Positions 46,668 through 58,672 of a stretch of DNA of 64,000 nt are shown here, piece after piece (position 1 is the first letter of the stretch; each line of letters begins with the position of its first letter). The stretch comes from Hysterangium stoloniferum (Eukaryota; Basidiomycota; Agaricomycetes; Hysterangiales; Hysterangiaceae). The translations under genes were made by a program, and so were the position numbers. The stretch spans positions 62,001 through 126,000 of the forward strand of contig WHVD01000104.1 of assembly GCA_015178975.1 (NCBI GenBank), written 5' to 3'. Below the pieces are notes generated by a model. That model was not told where the DNA came from. It saw only the letters and a list, made by a program, of their open reading frames with translations, and did not search any database.

Positions 46668-48423
46668 TCAAAAAGTGTCGGTTCCTGTTGGAGGTTCTGC
46701 GTCCTCTGATCTCCCCGCTGCCCACGGAAACTCTTCAAGATTGACCGCTGGAGATGAGTCATTGTTTTCAGCGTCGCTAGTTGTCTGCCACAATACTCGT
46801 CTGGAGACAATCCGAGAACTTGTGACTTGGCTGCCGGAAAACTGGTTACCTTCGGGATCTCCAAGATCTTCAACTATTACATTTGAGAATGTCCGTGTGG
46901 CAGCCTTAAATGAAGAACAAGGTGCCTCGTCCTTTGTTTGAGATGTTCCATTCGCGTGGGAATTCTGTTCATGAAGATCGAGGAAGAACCGTGAAGCTAG
47001 TATAACTGAGACACTGGACACAAGAGGTGAATCAGCGAGGTATTACCGTGTAATAAAGTATACTTGCGGTCTCTGAATAAAATCCGGAAAATACACAAGA
47101 CCATGCTTCGAAATTTAAGATTGATGCAGAATGAAGAATAATTGACAGTCTCACTCGAACCAGCTTTGATAACGAGGTTGAGTATTGATCGAGAAATTTC
47201 AACGATTAGCAGATGGAACTCACATTGTCGGTTATGAACATTTCAAGGAAAAATGAAAATATTATCCTGTACATTGTTCAGTCCTAAGGGAGTAGCTGGT
47301 GGACGAAATTTCACACATAAAGCGAAGGACACCTAATACATCCAACATCTGAAGATGAGAGAGTATTTAAACACAAACATGATATTCTCACCTTGCTTGA
47401 AGATTAGCGACGAAAGCGATTTCCCACTAGTTATCTCAGTGAGTAACGACCTCGATCTCACGAGAGTCCATGTATGATACACAGTCACTCCGAATATCGC
47501 TGCATCATACAATAATGCTATTCCATTGGCAATATTGGCAACTGTTTTGCGAGGGGGTGAGATACTGCCAGTGCATGGGTGGTTCTGAGATAAGTACCTC
47601 TTTTTTGTCACAGGTTAGAAGTTCAAAGCGGGAAGGTTAGTAGGCGACACATACATTTGTGTTGAGATGGAGGAGTGGCACCTTTCGAGAACTGCGGGGA
47701 TCTGATAAACATTAGCTCCAATATTTGGAAAGATTCAGGCTAATACCGCGGTCAAGACACATCCAGGCAGAAATAACATCACCAAGCATGAGAAAAGATA
47801 CGGTCGTGAAGGAATGATGGCATAGACACGAGCCAGTAAAATGCCTATTCCAATTTATGACCATGTCCTCTTTATGATTGGTTTCGTACCTCCAAATGAA
47901 AGGTTCAGTATGACCATTATAAAAGAAATAACCTTCAAAAATACGGAACAGCCACTAGGAGAAACCAATCAGATTAATTATTTGTCTCAGCCGTCAAGAG
48001 GGATTTGGTACTTGAGGGAAATTTGTAAATATGTAGGGGAATGGGTACTCAAGTAGTCAATGAATACCTATACCCACAATCCAGTAAGGGCCCAGATGCT
48101 GTAGAGAGTTTGATACAGAAGCATAGACATCCGAGCCGCCACATATAGAAAGGTCACGACCCGGAATTTTCCTGTCCAAATATACCGAACTTCCTGAGGA
48201 AATGTCAGGATTGTGTCATAAAATGCAATCACTGAACAGTATATCAATATATGTATGTGGAATTGAAAAGATAAGTGTGTACCAGAACCAGCGATGATCC
48301 AGTAGTATATTAACTGGCTAAGAACTGTCATGACTTTCAGTGAAAGCATCTCTTCGACCCCGCTTACTAGTCACTTTCTCCCTGAACGAAGGAAGTGATT
48401 TGAGAAGTGTTGTATGATGACAT
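46668..48423 (-). pseudogene. DUF6533-type membrane protein gene, interrupted in the middle
   Basis: The N-terminus begins at ATG 48423 (MSSYNTSQITSFVQ). A GTAAGC intron joins it to YQLIYYWIIAGS, and a second GTACAC...CAG intron leads to VIAFYDTILTFPQEVRYIW and the following membrane segments to 48067. The middle (about 47620-48060) is replaced by a plus-strand gag fragment. The reading resumes at 47611-47335 with ALLYDAAIFGVTVYHTW and a GTGAGA intron. The last exon (46668-47010) holds VILASRFFLDLHEQNS, the usual C-terminal helix of this family, and a long Ser-rich tail. Such proteins have several membrane helices in the plasma membrane or endomembranes. The role is unknown. Confidence 0.7.
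47820..48060 (+). pseudogene. Gag fragment shared with 40.9-41.1 kb
   Basis: IYDHVLFMIGFVPPNERFSM and ITFKNTEQPLGETNQI match the broken 3' part of the gag at 40912-41085. It joins the DUF6533 N-terminus at the equivalent position, so the two loci share one ancestral junction. Confidence 0.65.
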
Positions 48424-48589
48424 TTTGAATCAGGTGAAACGAGGAAGAAGTAGGGAGTTGAACGACTGAATATTCATTATAAGGCTGCATCTCACAGCCG
48501 AGATGGCACTATAGGATCACCGCTCTAAACCTTAAAGATTCAACTAAGGTGTCTGAAGCGCCAGTGCGCTTATGTTGCACCGTAGCCAT

Positions 48590-49050
48590 GATGAGATGAC
48601 ATGTTAACGGAGATTATTGATGTTCGCGAAGTAGACCAAGTGACTCACTTCCTTTCGCTTCCATTGGAGGGATCCACAATCCTTTTTAGTTCCAAGCTCC
48701 ATTAGATGCCCCCTGTGAAATGAGCCTGCTGACTGGTCAAAAACGCTTCCTCGAACAAACCCAGTCCGCTTCCGTCGCTCAACTGCAAGTGCTCCAAGCC
48801 AAACTTCGTCTTCTCGGTGTACGGCTCGATCAGGAAAATTCACTAAAGAACAGGATGCTGAACTCAGAAAGGATCACAAAGGTACTTGCGCGCCACGGGT
48901 TGTGGAAAACTACGAGGACGGGCGGATATGCGAGGTTGGAAGGTGTGACACTACAGGAAGAGTGGTACTACTATATGATAATAATGTCAAGAAATGTGAA
49001 CGAATGCGTACTCAGAGGATCATTAGCCTTTTATTGTTCTTATTCTTTCT
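48590..49050 (+). pseudogene. Coiled-coil gene relic (DEMEME family)
   Basis: After EIIDVREVDQ-like and LTGQKRFLEQTQSASVAQLQ, the frame continues into a leucine- and glutamine-rich coiled coil (VLQAKLRLLGVRLDQ). One frame change leads to QDAELRKDHKG. The same segments recur in decayed form at 24.9, 43.55, 45.0 and 51.6 kb. This copy keeps the most coding character, but no start or end is defined. I do not recognise the family. Confidence 0.45.
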
Positions 49051-50310
49051 GAAATAAGTAGTTTATTGCGCACTATATGCACCCTACCCATGGATATTAA
49101 CGGCCACGTGGACAAAGGTCTTGTCATCTCAGTCCTCATGCATTGAGGAGTGGAAAAACAACTATATCATAGCCATCAATGAGAATGGTTAAATGCGCAG
49201 TTGGCACCGTGATAGATGCATCGGAGATCGCTCTGGACGTTAGGAATAGCATGCCGTTCTGGAACCACATTGGTGTGGAGCCCGGTAACTTCGCATTTTC
49301 CCGCCTTCATCCGGCTGACAAACATTCGCTCTTCTCCATCCGGAGTGCTGTAATTTACCTCTTATTGGAGAGACTGGTGCGGGCGCTTCTGTTTGCTCGT
49401 CCACCAACCTGAACTGTGGGTGTTCACAGGGTTTACCTCTGCAGGAACAGGACGGGTTTAGCCTTCTTGTCTTTTATATTTTCTGGGACACAATGATGAA
49501 AGGAAAATGACAATGTTATCACAAAGTGAGAGTAAATTTCCCGCAGTGACTGTATATTAACGCGGACCCATTGGGGTTGTCCGGTAGAAACTCAGCTCCT
49601 TCCGTAAACAGATTAATCGAAGAATAGACGCGGTTTCAATTTTACCTCTCGGAGGTCCAGGGATAATTAGTACAAGTTAAAATCGCTGCTTCTTGCGTTG
49701 CGCACTAACTGTTAGAACAGACAAAATAATTGATGGCAATCAAAAATCTTAAAATGAACGCTTTTGCAATTTCGTGACGTCATATTTGGATTCTGATATG
49801 GAATATGCACAATGGGCGCTCATCATAATTCAAGCCATGCCAAAGATTATACGATCACCGCATGGAATCGATTCTGGGAACCGCTACCTTGTTAAGTCTC
49901 ATCTCGGTTGTTGATGGCACTGAGTGTAGAAATACACAACGGGTTTTCATGCGGGTGAGGGAGGTGACGAAGTCCCTATTAAAATAAAGCCAATGCTTAA
50001 GCTACTATAAAGCACTGCCTAGCCGAGCATCGAATAAACTACATCTAATATAGTATAATAAAAGAGCATAGAATGGCTTGCAACACAATAAGTTCTAAAA
50101 CTGAGCAGAGACAGATCATTCACGGTGGCAGATAGACGGTATATAGACCCAACTAAGACGGGGTGGCGCGGGAGGGAAGAGGTCGTTGGCCGGAAAGATG
50201 AGGCCAACACCTTCCATCTTGATTTGGGCGGTGAGATCGCTGTATTGTGGTTCCGGTGCAGCCGCGGGATTATCAGTAGAAGATTTTCACAACGACATTC
50301 GTAGCACATG
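49051..50310. other. Block remnant, no recognised gene
   Basis: 49010-49140 matches 43720-43830. The open frame at 49179-49412 has no identifiable feature. The rest shows nothing I can support. Confidence 0.4.
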
Positions 50311-50314
50311 TTAC

Positions 50315-50960
50315 CTAGCATGCTCTGTTCATACAAATTTCCCGAATTGCGCCGCCGCAACTGCGACAGGCTACCTTTCGGCGTTCCGACCCCTCATCTG
50401 TATATATCCAAGTGATCGTCGTCGACACATCAACGAAATCTCCGCCCAACGCAGAAATACAGCACTCAATACCTTCAGTATATAAGCAACGTATATTGTT
50501 TGACGTCGAACTGAGCCAATTTGTTACATCAGCAAAACCCCGGAGGACTATATACGTCAATAATGCGTCATACACTCGTCCGGAGACAGCCCTGGAACTC
50601 GTAGCTTCGCTGCCGAAACACTGCTCATCTTCGGGATCTACCAGATGTTCAATTATTGCCTTTGAGAATTTCCGTGCGGCAGCCTTAAATGAAGAACAAG
50701 GCGCCTCAACCCTTGTTTGAGATGTACCACATGGGTGAACATTCTGTTCACGAAGATCGAGGAAGAACCGTAAAAGCAGTATACCTGAGACACTGGGCAC
50801 AACAGGTGAATCAGCGATATATTAAACGGAAATGAAATATACATACGCTCTCTGGATAGCTGCTGTCAAACCCGAAAAAACAGGCTTTGAAATTTAAGAT
50901 ATACCAGAATGAAGAATACTTGACAGAGTCTTGCTCGAACTCGGGCCGGCTTTGATGATA
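50315..50960 (-). pseudogene. DUF6533-type membrane protein, C-terminal exon (second gene copy)
   Basis: VSGILLLRFFLDLREQNVHP and the following APCSSFKAAARKFSKAIIEH match the last exon at 46668-47010. The C-terminal tail then differs, running on to 50315. Upstream minus-strand text to about 50960 parallels 47010-47200. The N-terminal half of this copy is displaced to 52514-53010 by block sequence. Confidence 0.65.
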
Positions 50961-50979
50961 AGGTTGAGTATTAATAAGC

Positions 50980-51690
50980 CTCGGTCCGCGTGTTGATGCG
51001 GTTACATGAATTTCTTCATGGAAAAGCCCGGGTTGCACCCCCACCGCCAGCCAGCAGACACGCAAGCACAATCGATGCATCATCCAGTGCCAGAACTCTT
51101 TGGGAAGTGATAAAAAATGGCCACGATGAGATGGAGATGGAGATGTTAGTGGAGATTAATTATGGCAGGAGGCGAAGAGGTTGTTGGAATTGGGGATGAA
51201 ACCACCCTTTTCCTAGGGGCGGTTCACCTATTTCTTCACTTTTTCGTAGGATGCTAATTGTGGACGATGTTTTCTGAGGTTAATGCATTCCAGAACCAGT
51301 GTACACCTAAACTAGAACCCTACCTATCATGTCAGAAGGTGATTCACTAACTGACACATTGATTGACAAACAAATACTTTTATTACAAGACTATTATTCC
51401 CTTGTAGATTGTGTATTACAATAAGCCAGCTCATACTATTTTTAATAGAGGTGACGTCCTTCCTTTTCGGTTCCAACTGAGGTATCCACAATGCACGTTT
51501 AGCTCCGGCCTGCTTTAGGGGACTTGCATACGAGGTAGCGGGCCGACCTACAATGCTTGCTCGAACGGGCTCAGTCGGCTTCCGCTGAATAACTCCACAT
51601 CATCCATGCCGGACTACATGTTCTCTGCGCAACGCTCGATGGACAACCTGCCAAAGGGTTCACAACTAATTCAGAAAAGATCACGAGCGT
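50980..51690 (+). pseudogene. DEMEME-family gene relic
   Basis: KNGHDEMEMEM is encoded near 51116-51150, after a GTTACATGAATTTCTTCATGG block shared with 44712. The downstream coiled-coil part at 51530-51660 is frame-broken. It runs straight into sequence matching 43640-43700. Confidence 0.5.
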
Positions 51691-52513
51691 TTTTATGAAC
51701 CACGAAGAGAAGAGCATAACAGGAACTGGCACATGGCGGTGGCTTTGCGCGGCGATACCCGTGGTATGCTCAAGAAGGCGGACGTGTGTAAGGTTGTCGT
51801 GGGGTCGGAATGGCTCATCAGAGCCGTCTCTGCGGAGCTTGCCCTTTCTTCATCTAAATCTTATGTATCAGGCGCATTTTCACCTGGGATTCGCATAATC
51901 CTGGTTAATGTGATCCTATGCCGAAAGAAACCATACTTCTGCATAGCTCTACTAATTGTCTTGAACGCACGCCTATTGGCTTCCGAATGATCAGTAAAGG
52001 GCCCAATATGCGGCGGTGGAGTTTAGTGGCTGCTGCAGGAGTCTGCGGGATTTTTGGGTGGTGAGGAACACAAGCACAGGTTGGGTCGCAGGCTGAGACT
52101 CGTTCACGGGGGGGCAGCAGTTGTTTCTTCGGAGCAAGTGGACTTAAAGTGTGACCTCTAACCCAAAGCTTGACTTACACATTATTATAGTTCCAGATTA
52201 ACTTGCGTTTAAGAGTTTTGGTAAATATAATGGTCGCTGTATGAGAGGACCCGTCCAGTACATATTGCTTGTGGGTCAAATCCTCAAAGCCATTTTCTTG
52301 TCAATATCTCAATCCTCAATCCAAACATTCTGTTTCCGGTTCTACCTTCTACGCGATTCAATTGCCCTGCTGGAAGATAATATATATTAATCAACGAGAA
52401 TATGATGGAAAAGACGAACCGGCAAAGTCCCATATTTTCCAGGGAAAAATATCATATATGGGCAACGTAATAATTAACCATAAACAGCTCAATTTAACTT
52501 GGACACTTGGCAT
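51691..52513. other. CpG-rich stretch, no confirmed gene
   Basis: Open frames at 51695-51990 and 52269-52571 show no features I recognise. The first overlaps sequence that is repeated near 43650. Confidence 0.35.
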
Positions 52514-53010
52514 TTATAGAATTTTCGGGATGCGCCATGTCTTGTTAGGAAGGGATGACGGAAAGGGTTGAAATAGACCTACAAAAATGGCATTAACGAT
52601 GTCAGGATTGCAATTATAAAATATACACTCACCTAAGTGGTGGTTTTGACATTGCTTGACCTGAAAATAGACCCCAGACGAGTGTAATAATGACGACAAG
52701 GGTACGTGGTAGACCTCGGATACCGTAGTGAGAGAAGGCATGTGAATTTGTAGGATAATATGTACACAATTATGAAGTGCACACCTTTTCCATAATTGTG
52801 TGAGCTCAAGGACAAGAAAGAAAATTGGAGACAGAAACAATAATACCCAAGCTGTGACATAAAGAAAAGTCATACCCTGTACTTTTCCCGTCCAAATAAA
52901 CGGTACATCCTGATGAAATGGGAGTATTGTGTCGTATCAGGTAATTAAGGGACAGAATATATTTGTGACATTGAAAAGATGTGTCTACCAGAACCAGCGA
53001 TAATCCGGTA
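52514..53010 (-). pseudogene. DUF6533-type membrane protein, N-terminal half (second gene copy)
   Basis: The minus strand reads YDTILPFHQDV-like and IWTGKVQGMTFLYVTA, then LVLELTQLWKRCALHN and IILQIHMPSLTTVSEVYHV, which are membrane segments. This is the N-terminal core and the next helices of the same family as 46668-48423. A frame change falls near 52880. It probably belongs with 50315-50960 as one gene split by block sequence. Confidence 0.65.
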
Positions 53011-53391
53011 CTTGACCATCACGTCACGACCGCGTTGGAACTTAGGGCCGTCCGGAGGCTCTAGGTTGGAATTACTTCACTGTTATCCATTATATCTGTT
53101 AATTATATTTGTTACAGTCGCGCTACCTTCGCACTGAATTCTCATAGCCCCAATCAGATAACTTGAACAGTGATTCAAACTCCGCCTTTGCCCTTTGGTG
53201 TCAGACTACATCCCGGATATGGAATTGAAACATGGATTGGTGGGTATTTACTCACCTTCCTCATGCTTATAAACTGATTACCCTAGCCTTCAAACGCTTT
53301 TTCTTCCCTGGTTGTAACTGGCCTTATCAAAAGTAATCATACTGAGACAAGACTGATATGTTCCCGAGGCACATCAGTACCTACGGAATTG

Positions 53392-54421
53392 ATGTACTCG
53401 AACACAGAAGAGAATACCAGACCTGATGGATTTTATATTTGTCCGCCTTCCACATTGCCTCCACCGGGTGATCTGACGCTTGAAGTATCTGTACAGGCTA
53501 AACTTGGCGAAGGTCGGGTAGGATTCGTTTATGGCGTTGACAAGAGGGGCACGTCGGGATCACACGCAATTCCAGACCTTGTTATTAAGGTCGCTCGTCG
53601 ATATCAGTCCAATAACCTTTGTCGTGAGGCTTGGTTTTACGAAGAAATGGAACATCTCCAAGGCATAATAGTTGCGCGGTGTTATGGTATCTTCCAAGTT
53701 GTACTTGATGAACAGTATGAAGTTCTTGACTGGGAGAAAGTCAATCAGGAAGACGCCACACGTGCTTCTGAAGAGGTGATTGCCAGACAGAAAAGTGCGA
53801 TGTATGCAAAAGAGGAGGCGCAGGAGCAAAACACGGCGTTCAAGCGATTAGAATATTCGGAATCTGTGGGGCTCCGTTTATTTTATTCCTCCAATGTTGT
53901 TCTATCTAGTATCTAATTCGCTCTCTAGATCCATCCTCACGCTAGAATCCCTCATGATATCTCGCAGAGCGAACACCATCACCTGCTCTCAGTGTTAGTA
54001 CTCGAAAAGCTTGGAGAACGCATCCCGAAATGTGTACCCCTTCCGGTTACTGTGTAAAGTTCACTTCTTTTTACTGCAAACGCCCGCCCATGAATCCTCA
54101 CTTTATTTCAGCCCAGAGTTGGTTGAAACGTTTAGCCATCTTTGCCAAATGGGGATACAACACCGGGATGTACGTTGGTATAACATCCTCCGTGCACCTA
54201 ACTCAATGGAAAACCCTGTCTGTCCGACTCATAATCATGTTCATGAATGGCGTATAGTAGATTTCGATCTCGCTGCTAAGACAGCTTTTAATGAGCGATT
54301 GTTGCTTAGTTGGGATACCAATTGCTTGGAAGATATGTGTTGGGACCTGGAGTATAACGTGGGACCTGTCGACTGGGAAGGTTATGATGGTGGGGGTGAT
54401 GGTCGCACTGACGAGTGGTGA
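53392..54421 (+). CDS. Fungal-type protein kinase, three exons
   Basis: Exons 53392-53895, 53929-54053 and 54112-54421 encode 312 residues with phases that agree. The introns are GTTGTT...TAG (33 bp, short) and GTAAAG...CAG (58 bp). The N-lobe has the glycine loop LGEGRVGFVYG, VIKVARR with the ATP-site Lys, and EAWFYEEMEHLQGIIVARCY. The C-lobe has LSVLVLEKLGERIP, the catalytic loop HRDVRWYNIL and DFD in place of DFG. The chain ends about 45 residues later, as usual for the small kinases expanded in mushroom-forming fungi. It is predicted to be a soluble Ser/Thr-type kinase, substrate unknown. The start was chosen because it is the first in-frame ATG. No defect is seen. Confidence 0.75.
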
Positions 54422-54648
54422 ACGGCGGTGATCCTGTTAGCACATTCTTCCGAGTACTTTATAATATCTAGCAGTACTACACTTAGGACTCCCAAGTTAC
54501 CTCTCATAGATTAATTTGCTGGACTTCCTTTATTGACGGCTCGTGAGGCGTGTCGACTGCTTCACCAGTTCCACTCGGAAGTTTCGTAGGAGCACGTAGA
54601 ATAAAAATAGAATAAGGAGCGTCATTAAGGCACTCCATTGAAATTTTC
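54422..54648. other. Spacer downstream of the kinase gene
   Basis: AATAAAAATAGAATAAGG near 54600 could serve as a polyadenylation signal. I see nothing else. Confidence 0.35.
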
Positions 54649-55137
54649 ATGTCCAAGAGGTGTTTACGTTGCGACCACTTAATTTTCCTTGAAACGTTAT
54701 ATCCTTATCGTAGAGTTCGGGACAGTAATCACTCCGCAAGGAAGCGAATCGCATACTCCAAACATATGCTACAATTTAATGCAATTTATTACGACATGGT
54801 GTTGCAAGACGAGTGCACACGGCCTTCTGGTTTTATTGTGCTGTACAGGTTTCTGAAAGACCTTCATAGGAAAAATGTCACCCCAACATCGGGACCTGTG
54901 ATCGCAGCCACATTGAATGGAATTTCAGTGACAGCCAAACACAGCCGGTGGTACTCGCGCCCCACATATGCACACCGCGTTATCACATGGATTGCTATTT
55001 ATCCGCCGTGGACAGGAATCTGTCAACTCTCCGGCGCCGAATATGTACCCCGCCACCCCGTTTGTTCTCGGACAGTACTGGCACAGTACTGTATTGTTTC
55101 ATTACAAGTTCCGTCAGGCCTCATGCTGGGGGTCTGA
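54649..55137 (+). CDS. Uncharacterised open frame
   Basis: 162 codons without interruption in CpG-rich sequence. The first 10 residues carry a CLRC motif, and the N-terminal third is basic. I do not recognise any domain. It may be an exon of a larger gene or a chance frame. It lies between the kinase gene and the nuclease-like gene on the same strand. Confidence 0.3.
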   Translation: MSKRCLRCDHLIFLETLYPYRRVRDSNHSARKRIAYSKHMLQFNAIYYDMVLQDECTRPSGFIVLYRFLKDLHRKNVTPTSGPVIAATLNGISVTAKHSRWYSRPTYAHRVITWIAIYPPWTGICQLSGAEYVPRHPVCSRTVLAQYCIVSLQVPSGLMLGV

Positions 55138-55139
55138 AC

Positions 55140-56760
55140 TCATAAACTGCAGTTTCTCTAAAATGGGTACAAACATGGAAAATGAGTATAAATATTAATC
55201 ATAAATTCACCCGGAAGAACTTAGAAGTGACTATATCAATGCATTACTCGCACTCCCATATAAAATCGTTTTTTTTAATTGTTGAAAAATGAAAGTGAGC
55301 AAAAGGGTTTACTCAATTTCTCCCGAACAATGGGAAGGCGAATCATCCCACAACCTTTACCTCTCACCCTGGTTATATTTACTATAACCTTTTGGTAGAA
55401 GCAGCTCTTTTAGCCTTGTCGGCGTCATGACACAGTTTCCTTGTCTGTCGTTGGTTCGAATTCTGAACTGAACTTATATATGTTTTCTATCATTCACCAC
55501 GCATCCCTAAATCCGCTGAACCCAAGTACTACTTTATGTAGACCTGTCACGCTAAAAATTGCTGAACTCGTAATCGATCGACCTACAGTATCCCTCTGGT
55601 CAGAATTCTGATTTGATTTAGCAAATAGTCACTTCAAAGGATTCAACCAGTAATGCTCTTTGGTGTTCCAGGTAACCGAAATATTCTTGTTTGTCTGTTA
55701 TGGACCTCTCTTCAGGGAGGGTTGTAAGTTCCGCCCTGCTCGTAGCGTCTCTGGGTCAATTCAAACCCAGTTCCTGCCATACCGCATCTCATCTATTAAC
55801 CTTCTCGGCATTTGCTGACTATGTCTAATCGATGAAAGGGTAATGATAGGACACCATGTGTTGAGGGCAAATAACATGCCAAGGCGGGTCTATATAGTAC
55901 CATTTTGTGAAATCAATTACAATGGTCAAACCCGTGCAGGATTCGGGATACACACTAATAGAAACATCTCAGGTCTGAACCTAAATATTTTACCGAGACG
56001 AAGATGTTCAATTGAATCAACAACAGCTATCAGCTTGATTAAATCACGCGGAAAGACATTGTAACCGCATAGAGTGAAGCTCTAATATAGTAATAAAAGG
56101 TAAAAGTTAAAATGAGAACATCGATGGACGAATTGGGATGACATACAGGATTATATCGAATGGCTTTCGCTTCTGCTCACAAGTACTCGAGCATTGAAAT
56201 CCATATAGGGTCGATTTGAAATTACCGGAGGACGCTCCAGGCGACCAACTTACATCCCACATGGTCAATTTGGAAATTACACATTTATGGCATATATGGT
56301 GGACGTGGTTGGTTGCTGGGGTTGACAATTCTTTTGAAGCGTTTTATCCACCCGATCCTGTGAGTGTCGCAAATTTAAAAGGGTGGTATGAATGAAATAA
56401 ATAACGGCAGAGTCAAGGAATCGGTGCATAAAGTGAATCAGCCAAATATAATAAGACTCGATAAGGCACACATTATTCGCGGCGAGGATCTATAATCACA
56501 CCCCCAGAGAAGAAACAAGCACGTATCGTATCAATTCAGTACCCGATCGTCGGCTTTTCGTACACTCCGCTCAATATTTGAAAATGATGGAGTGATTAGG
56601 TATCATATTTGCCTCTATTCAATTGTGAGTTATGGGGGGTGAACATGGAGCCGCCAGTCAAGGCTGCACGAATCATGTGAGGGGAACGGTACGCCCCTTG
56701 GTTAGTATAATCCCGATAACCACCTATAATCACCCTGATTATTTAGTTTTTACCACTAAA
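55140..56760. other. Intergenic, no confirmed gene
   Basis: The short frame at 55843-56064 and possible coding pieces at 56110-56390 (GRIGMTYRI, LPEDAPGDQLTSHMV) are not supported by splice signals that I can join. Confidence 0.35.
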
Positions 56761-56764
56761 GAGA

Positions 56765-56816
56765 GAAAAACAGGACTTCAATCCCTAGAAAAACAGGACT
56801 TCAATCCCTATAAAAA
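56765..56816 (+). promoter_or_regulatory. Promoter: tandem 23-bp repeat plus TATA box
   Basis: GAAAAACAGGACTTCAATCC plus CTA occurs twice in tandem (56765-56787 and 56788-56810), overlapping TATAAAAA at 56809-56816. The TATA box lies 72 bp before the ATG of the next gene. Two identical repeats directly on a TATA box suggest a duplicated activator or repressor site. Confidence 0.5.
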
Positions 56817-56880
56817 CTCAGTTAAACTGTTGTGACATCTATATATCCCCAGTTCGTAGTGGCCTCCCCGTTTCATAGCC

Positions 56881-58166
56881 ATGGCGAATGCCAACCCTAA
56901 TATCGCAGTTCCCCGACTATTTATCCCCGACCGTCTCTTTAACACTTTTCAGGGGACGCGTATTTGCCAGTTCATGGACCGCAAGTTCCCGGCTGGCATT
57001 TACTACCCCTTCCAACCCCTCCTACCATTAACGCAGTAAACCATCCTGGGGGAAACAATCTTCCCAATGCCACATTATTTGGGCAAACAAGATGCAAGGA
57101 GTTGAAGGCAGCCTTCATACGGACGGACAACGACAGCATAACTCGTCCTGCTCCTTTTATTGACCAACTTCCTGTGAATTTACGAATCGCACGTCTTTGG
57201 AGACATCCTGATATATGTCTTAATCTCGTCCAGTACGCTGATATGGAGGGTCAAGGTGTTCTGTGGCAACCTATTCACAACGAACCACCTCTCATGTTGC
57301 GTTGCACTTCATCCACGGTCAATACCGCCCAGGCAAATACCGCGACCGCCAGAGAGCAAGCGATGGCACTCGATCGTCTTGCGAATTGGTACATAAATCA
57401 CATTACCAGAGCGCCGAATGTAATGACCTCAGAGAGGTCTCTCGAGGATGAAGTTTTTATCCAATTGATTGAACCTCTTAACCATCATTTGGCGGTTAGT
57501 ACATCGCTTCTCTGTGCATTACATTTTGAAGAAAAATATTTCTCAGTCACGTTATGCCAATACCAATATTATAGCAGGAGTCCCAGAGAATGACGCTGAC
57601 ACTACAAGATACCCTTTGTGGATTCGTCCGCCTCCTCGCCGGGCGGCCAAGCAAGGGGGCTATCCTACCTTTTTGTTAGTGTCCCACCCAACAGCGCCGG
57701 CTCACCAATCGCACAAGGCTCTAATACACGTCAAGACCTGGTCGAGTTATCCCGATAATGTTATTCGACGTATTTTTAGTGCGTCAACAGCGAACGCCGT
57801 AACCGGAGCTTACAATTGGTGGGGTAACGCTCGGGAACACCAACTCATAAAACAGGTAAACCTATAAATATACAAGTGTGATATACCGCATTTTATGTCT
57901 CATACTGACAATTCGGACAGTTATGGGGCTCATTGGTGTCCCAACGTTGTCAGTGGGGTATGTGCACGAACGGGAAACTGCTTTTCGTGTTTCGAAGAGT
58001 AGGGAACGTGAACCTTTATGTGTCGGAAATGATGTCGTTTCACGATCACCGCCTGCAGAGCTTGATGACGGGGTTGAGTTTTGCCGCCATCGATGAGAAC
58101 AACAACACCATCGTCCGTCTGTCTCGTTATCACTGGCCGGGTCACAGGGTGGACAATAATTGGTGA
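56881..58166 (+). CDS. Four-exon gene, restriction-nuclease-like C-terminal region
   Basis: Exons 56881-56959, 57037-57494, 57547-57855 and 57921-58166 join in phase into 363 codons. The introns are 77, 52 and 65 bp (GTATTT...CAG, GTTAGT...CAG, GTAAAC...CAG). ATG 56881 follows a TATA box. Residues from about 200 (FLLVSH, IHVKTWSSYPDNVIRRIFSA, then NAREHQLIKQLWG, CTNGKLLFVF and LQSLMTGLSFAAIDEN) follow the order of the PD-(D/E)XK-like domain. That domain sits before the kinase domain in many mushroom-fungus proteins. The usual Glu of the E-x-K pair is His here. This family link is my inference. The N-terminal 190 residues are not recognised. Confidence 0.7.
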
Positions 58167-58261
58167 TTAAAATGTAAGTGTTATAGTACAATACGCGTTG
58201 ACAGGTTCTCCCAAGCGGCAAAGCCCAATCATGTATGATTAATTATGTAGCGCCTCATTTG

Positions 58262-58465
58262 ATATCTCGTAACATTTCTGTAAACTCAATATCTGGAACT
58301 CATTAAACTCTGGTTATCTTTACCATGCAAGTATCTGTTATCTTGAGATTAGGACATCTGAGCATTTGCATGAGGGTGCAGCACATAAGCTGAAGTAAAG
58401 TCTTTCCAATATTCTGGCAATATTCCAATAGTTCCCAGAATGTTTCTAGAGAGTTCCCCAGAAGG
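58262..58465 (+). repeat. Truncated LTR, second LTR subfamily
   Basis: GAGGGTGCAGCACATAAGCTGAAG at 58373 and the following TTCCCAGAATGTTTC and CTGGAACTTAAC blocks match the 3' part of the LTRs at 58673 and 59912. The 5' part is missing. Confidence 0.55.
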
Positions 58466-58672
58466 TCTGGAACTTAACCAGTATCAAAACAACATGTAGT
58501 AAAGTCTGAAGATATATGTATACTAATGGTGGTCTTAAAAACCCACTCTGACATGGGAATATTAAAGTAGGCAACCACACCCACAGTGGCCTATAATGCA
58601 TATTTGGATGCCTCATGTTGTTCTCACTCATTCTGACATTTAGAATAAATTTGATGTAAATTCCATTGTCAC

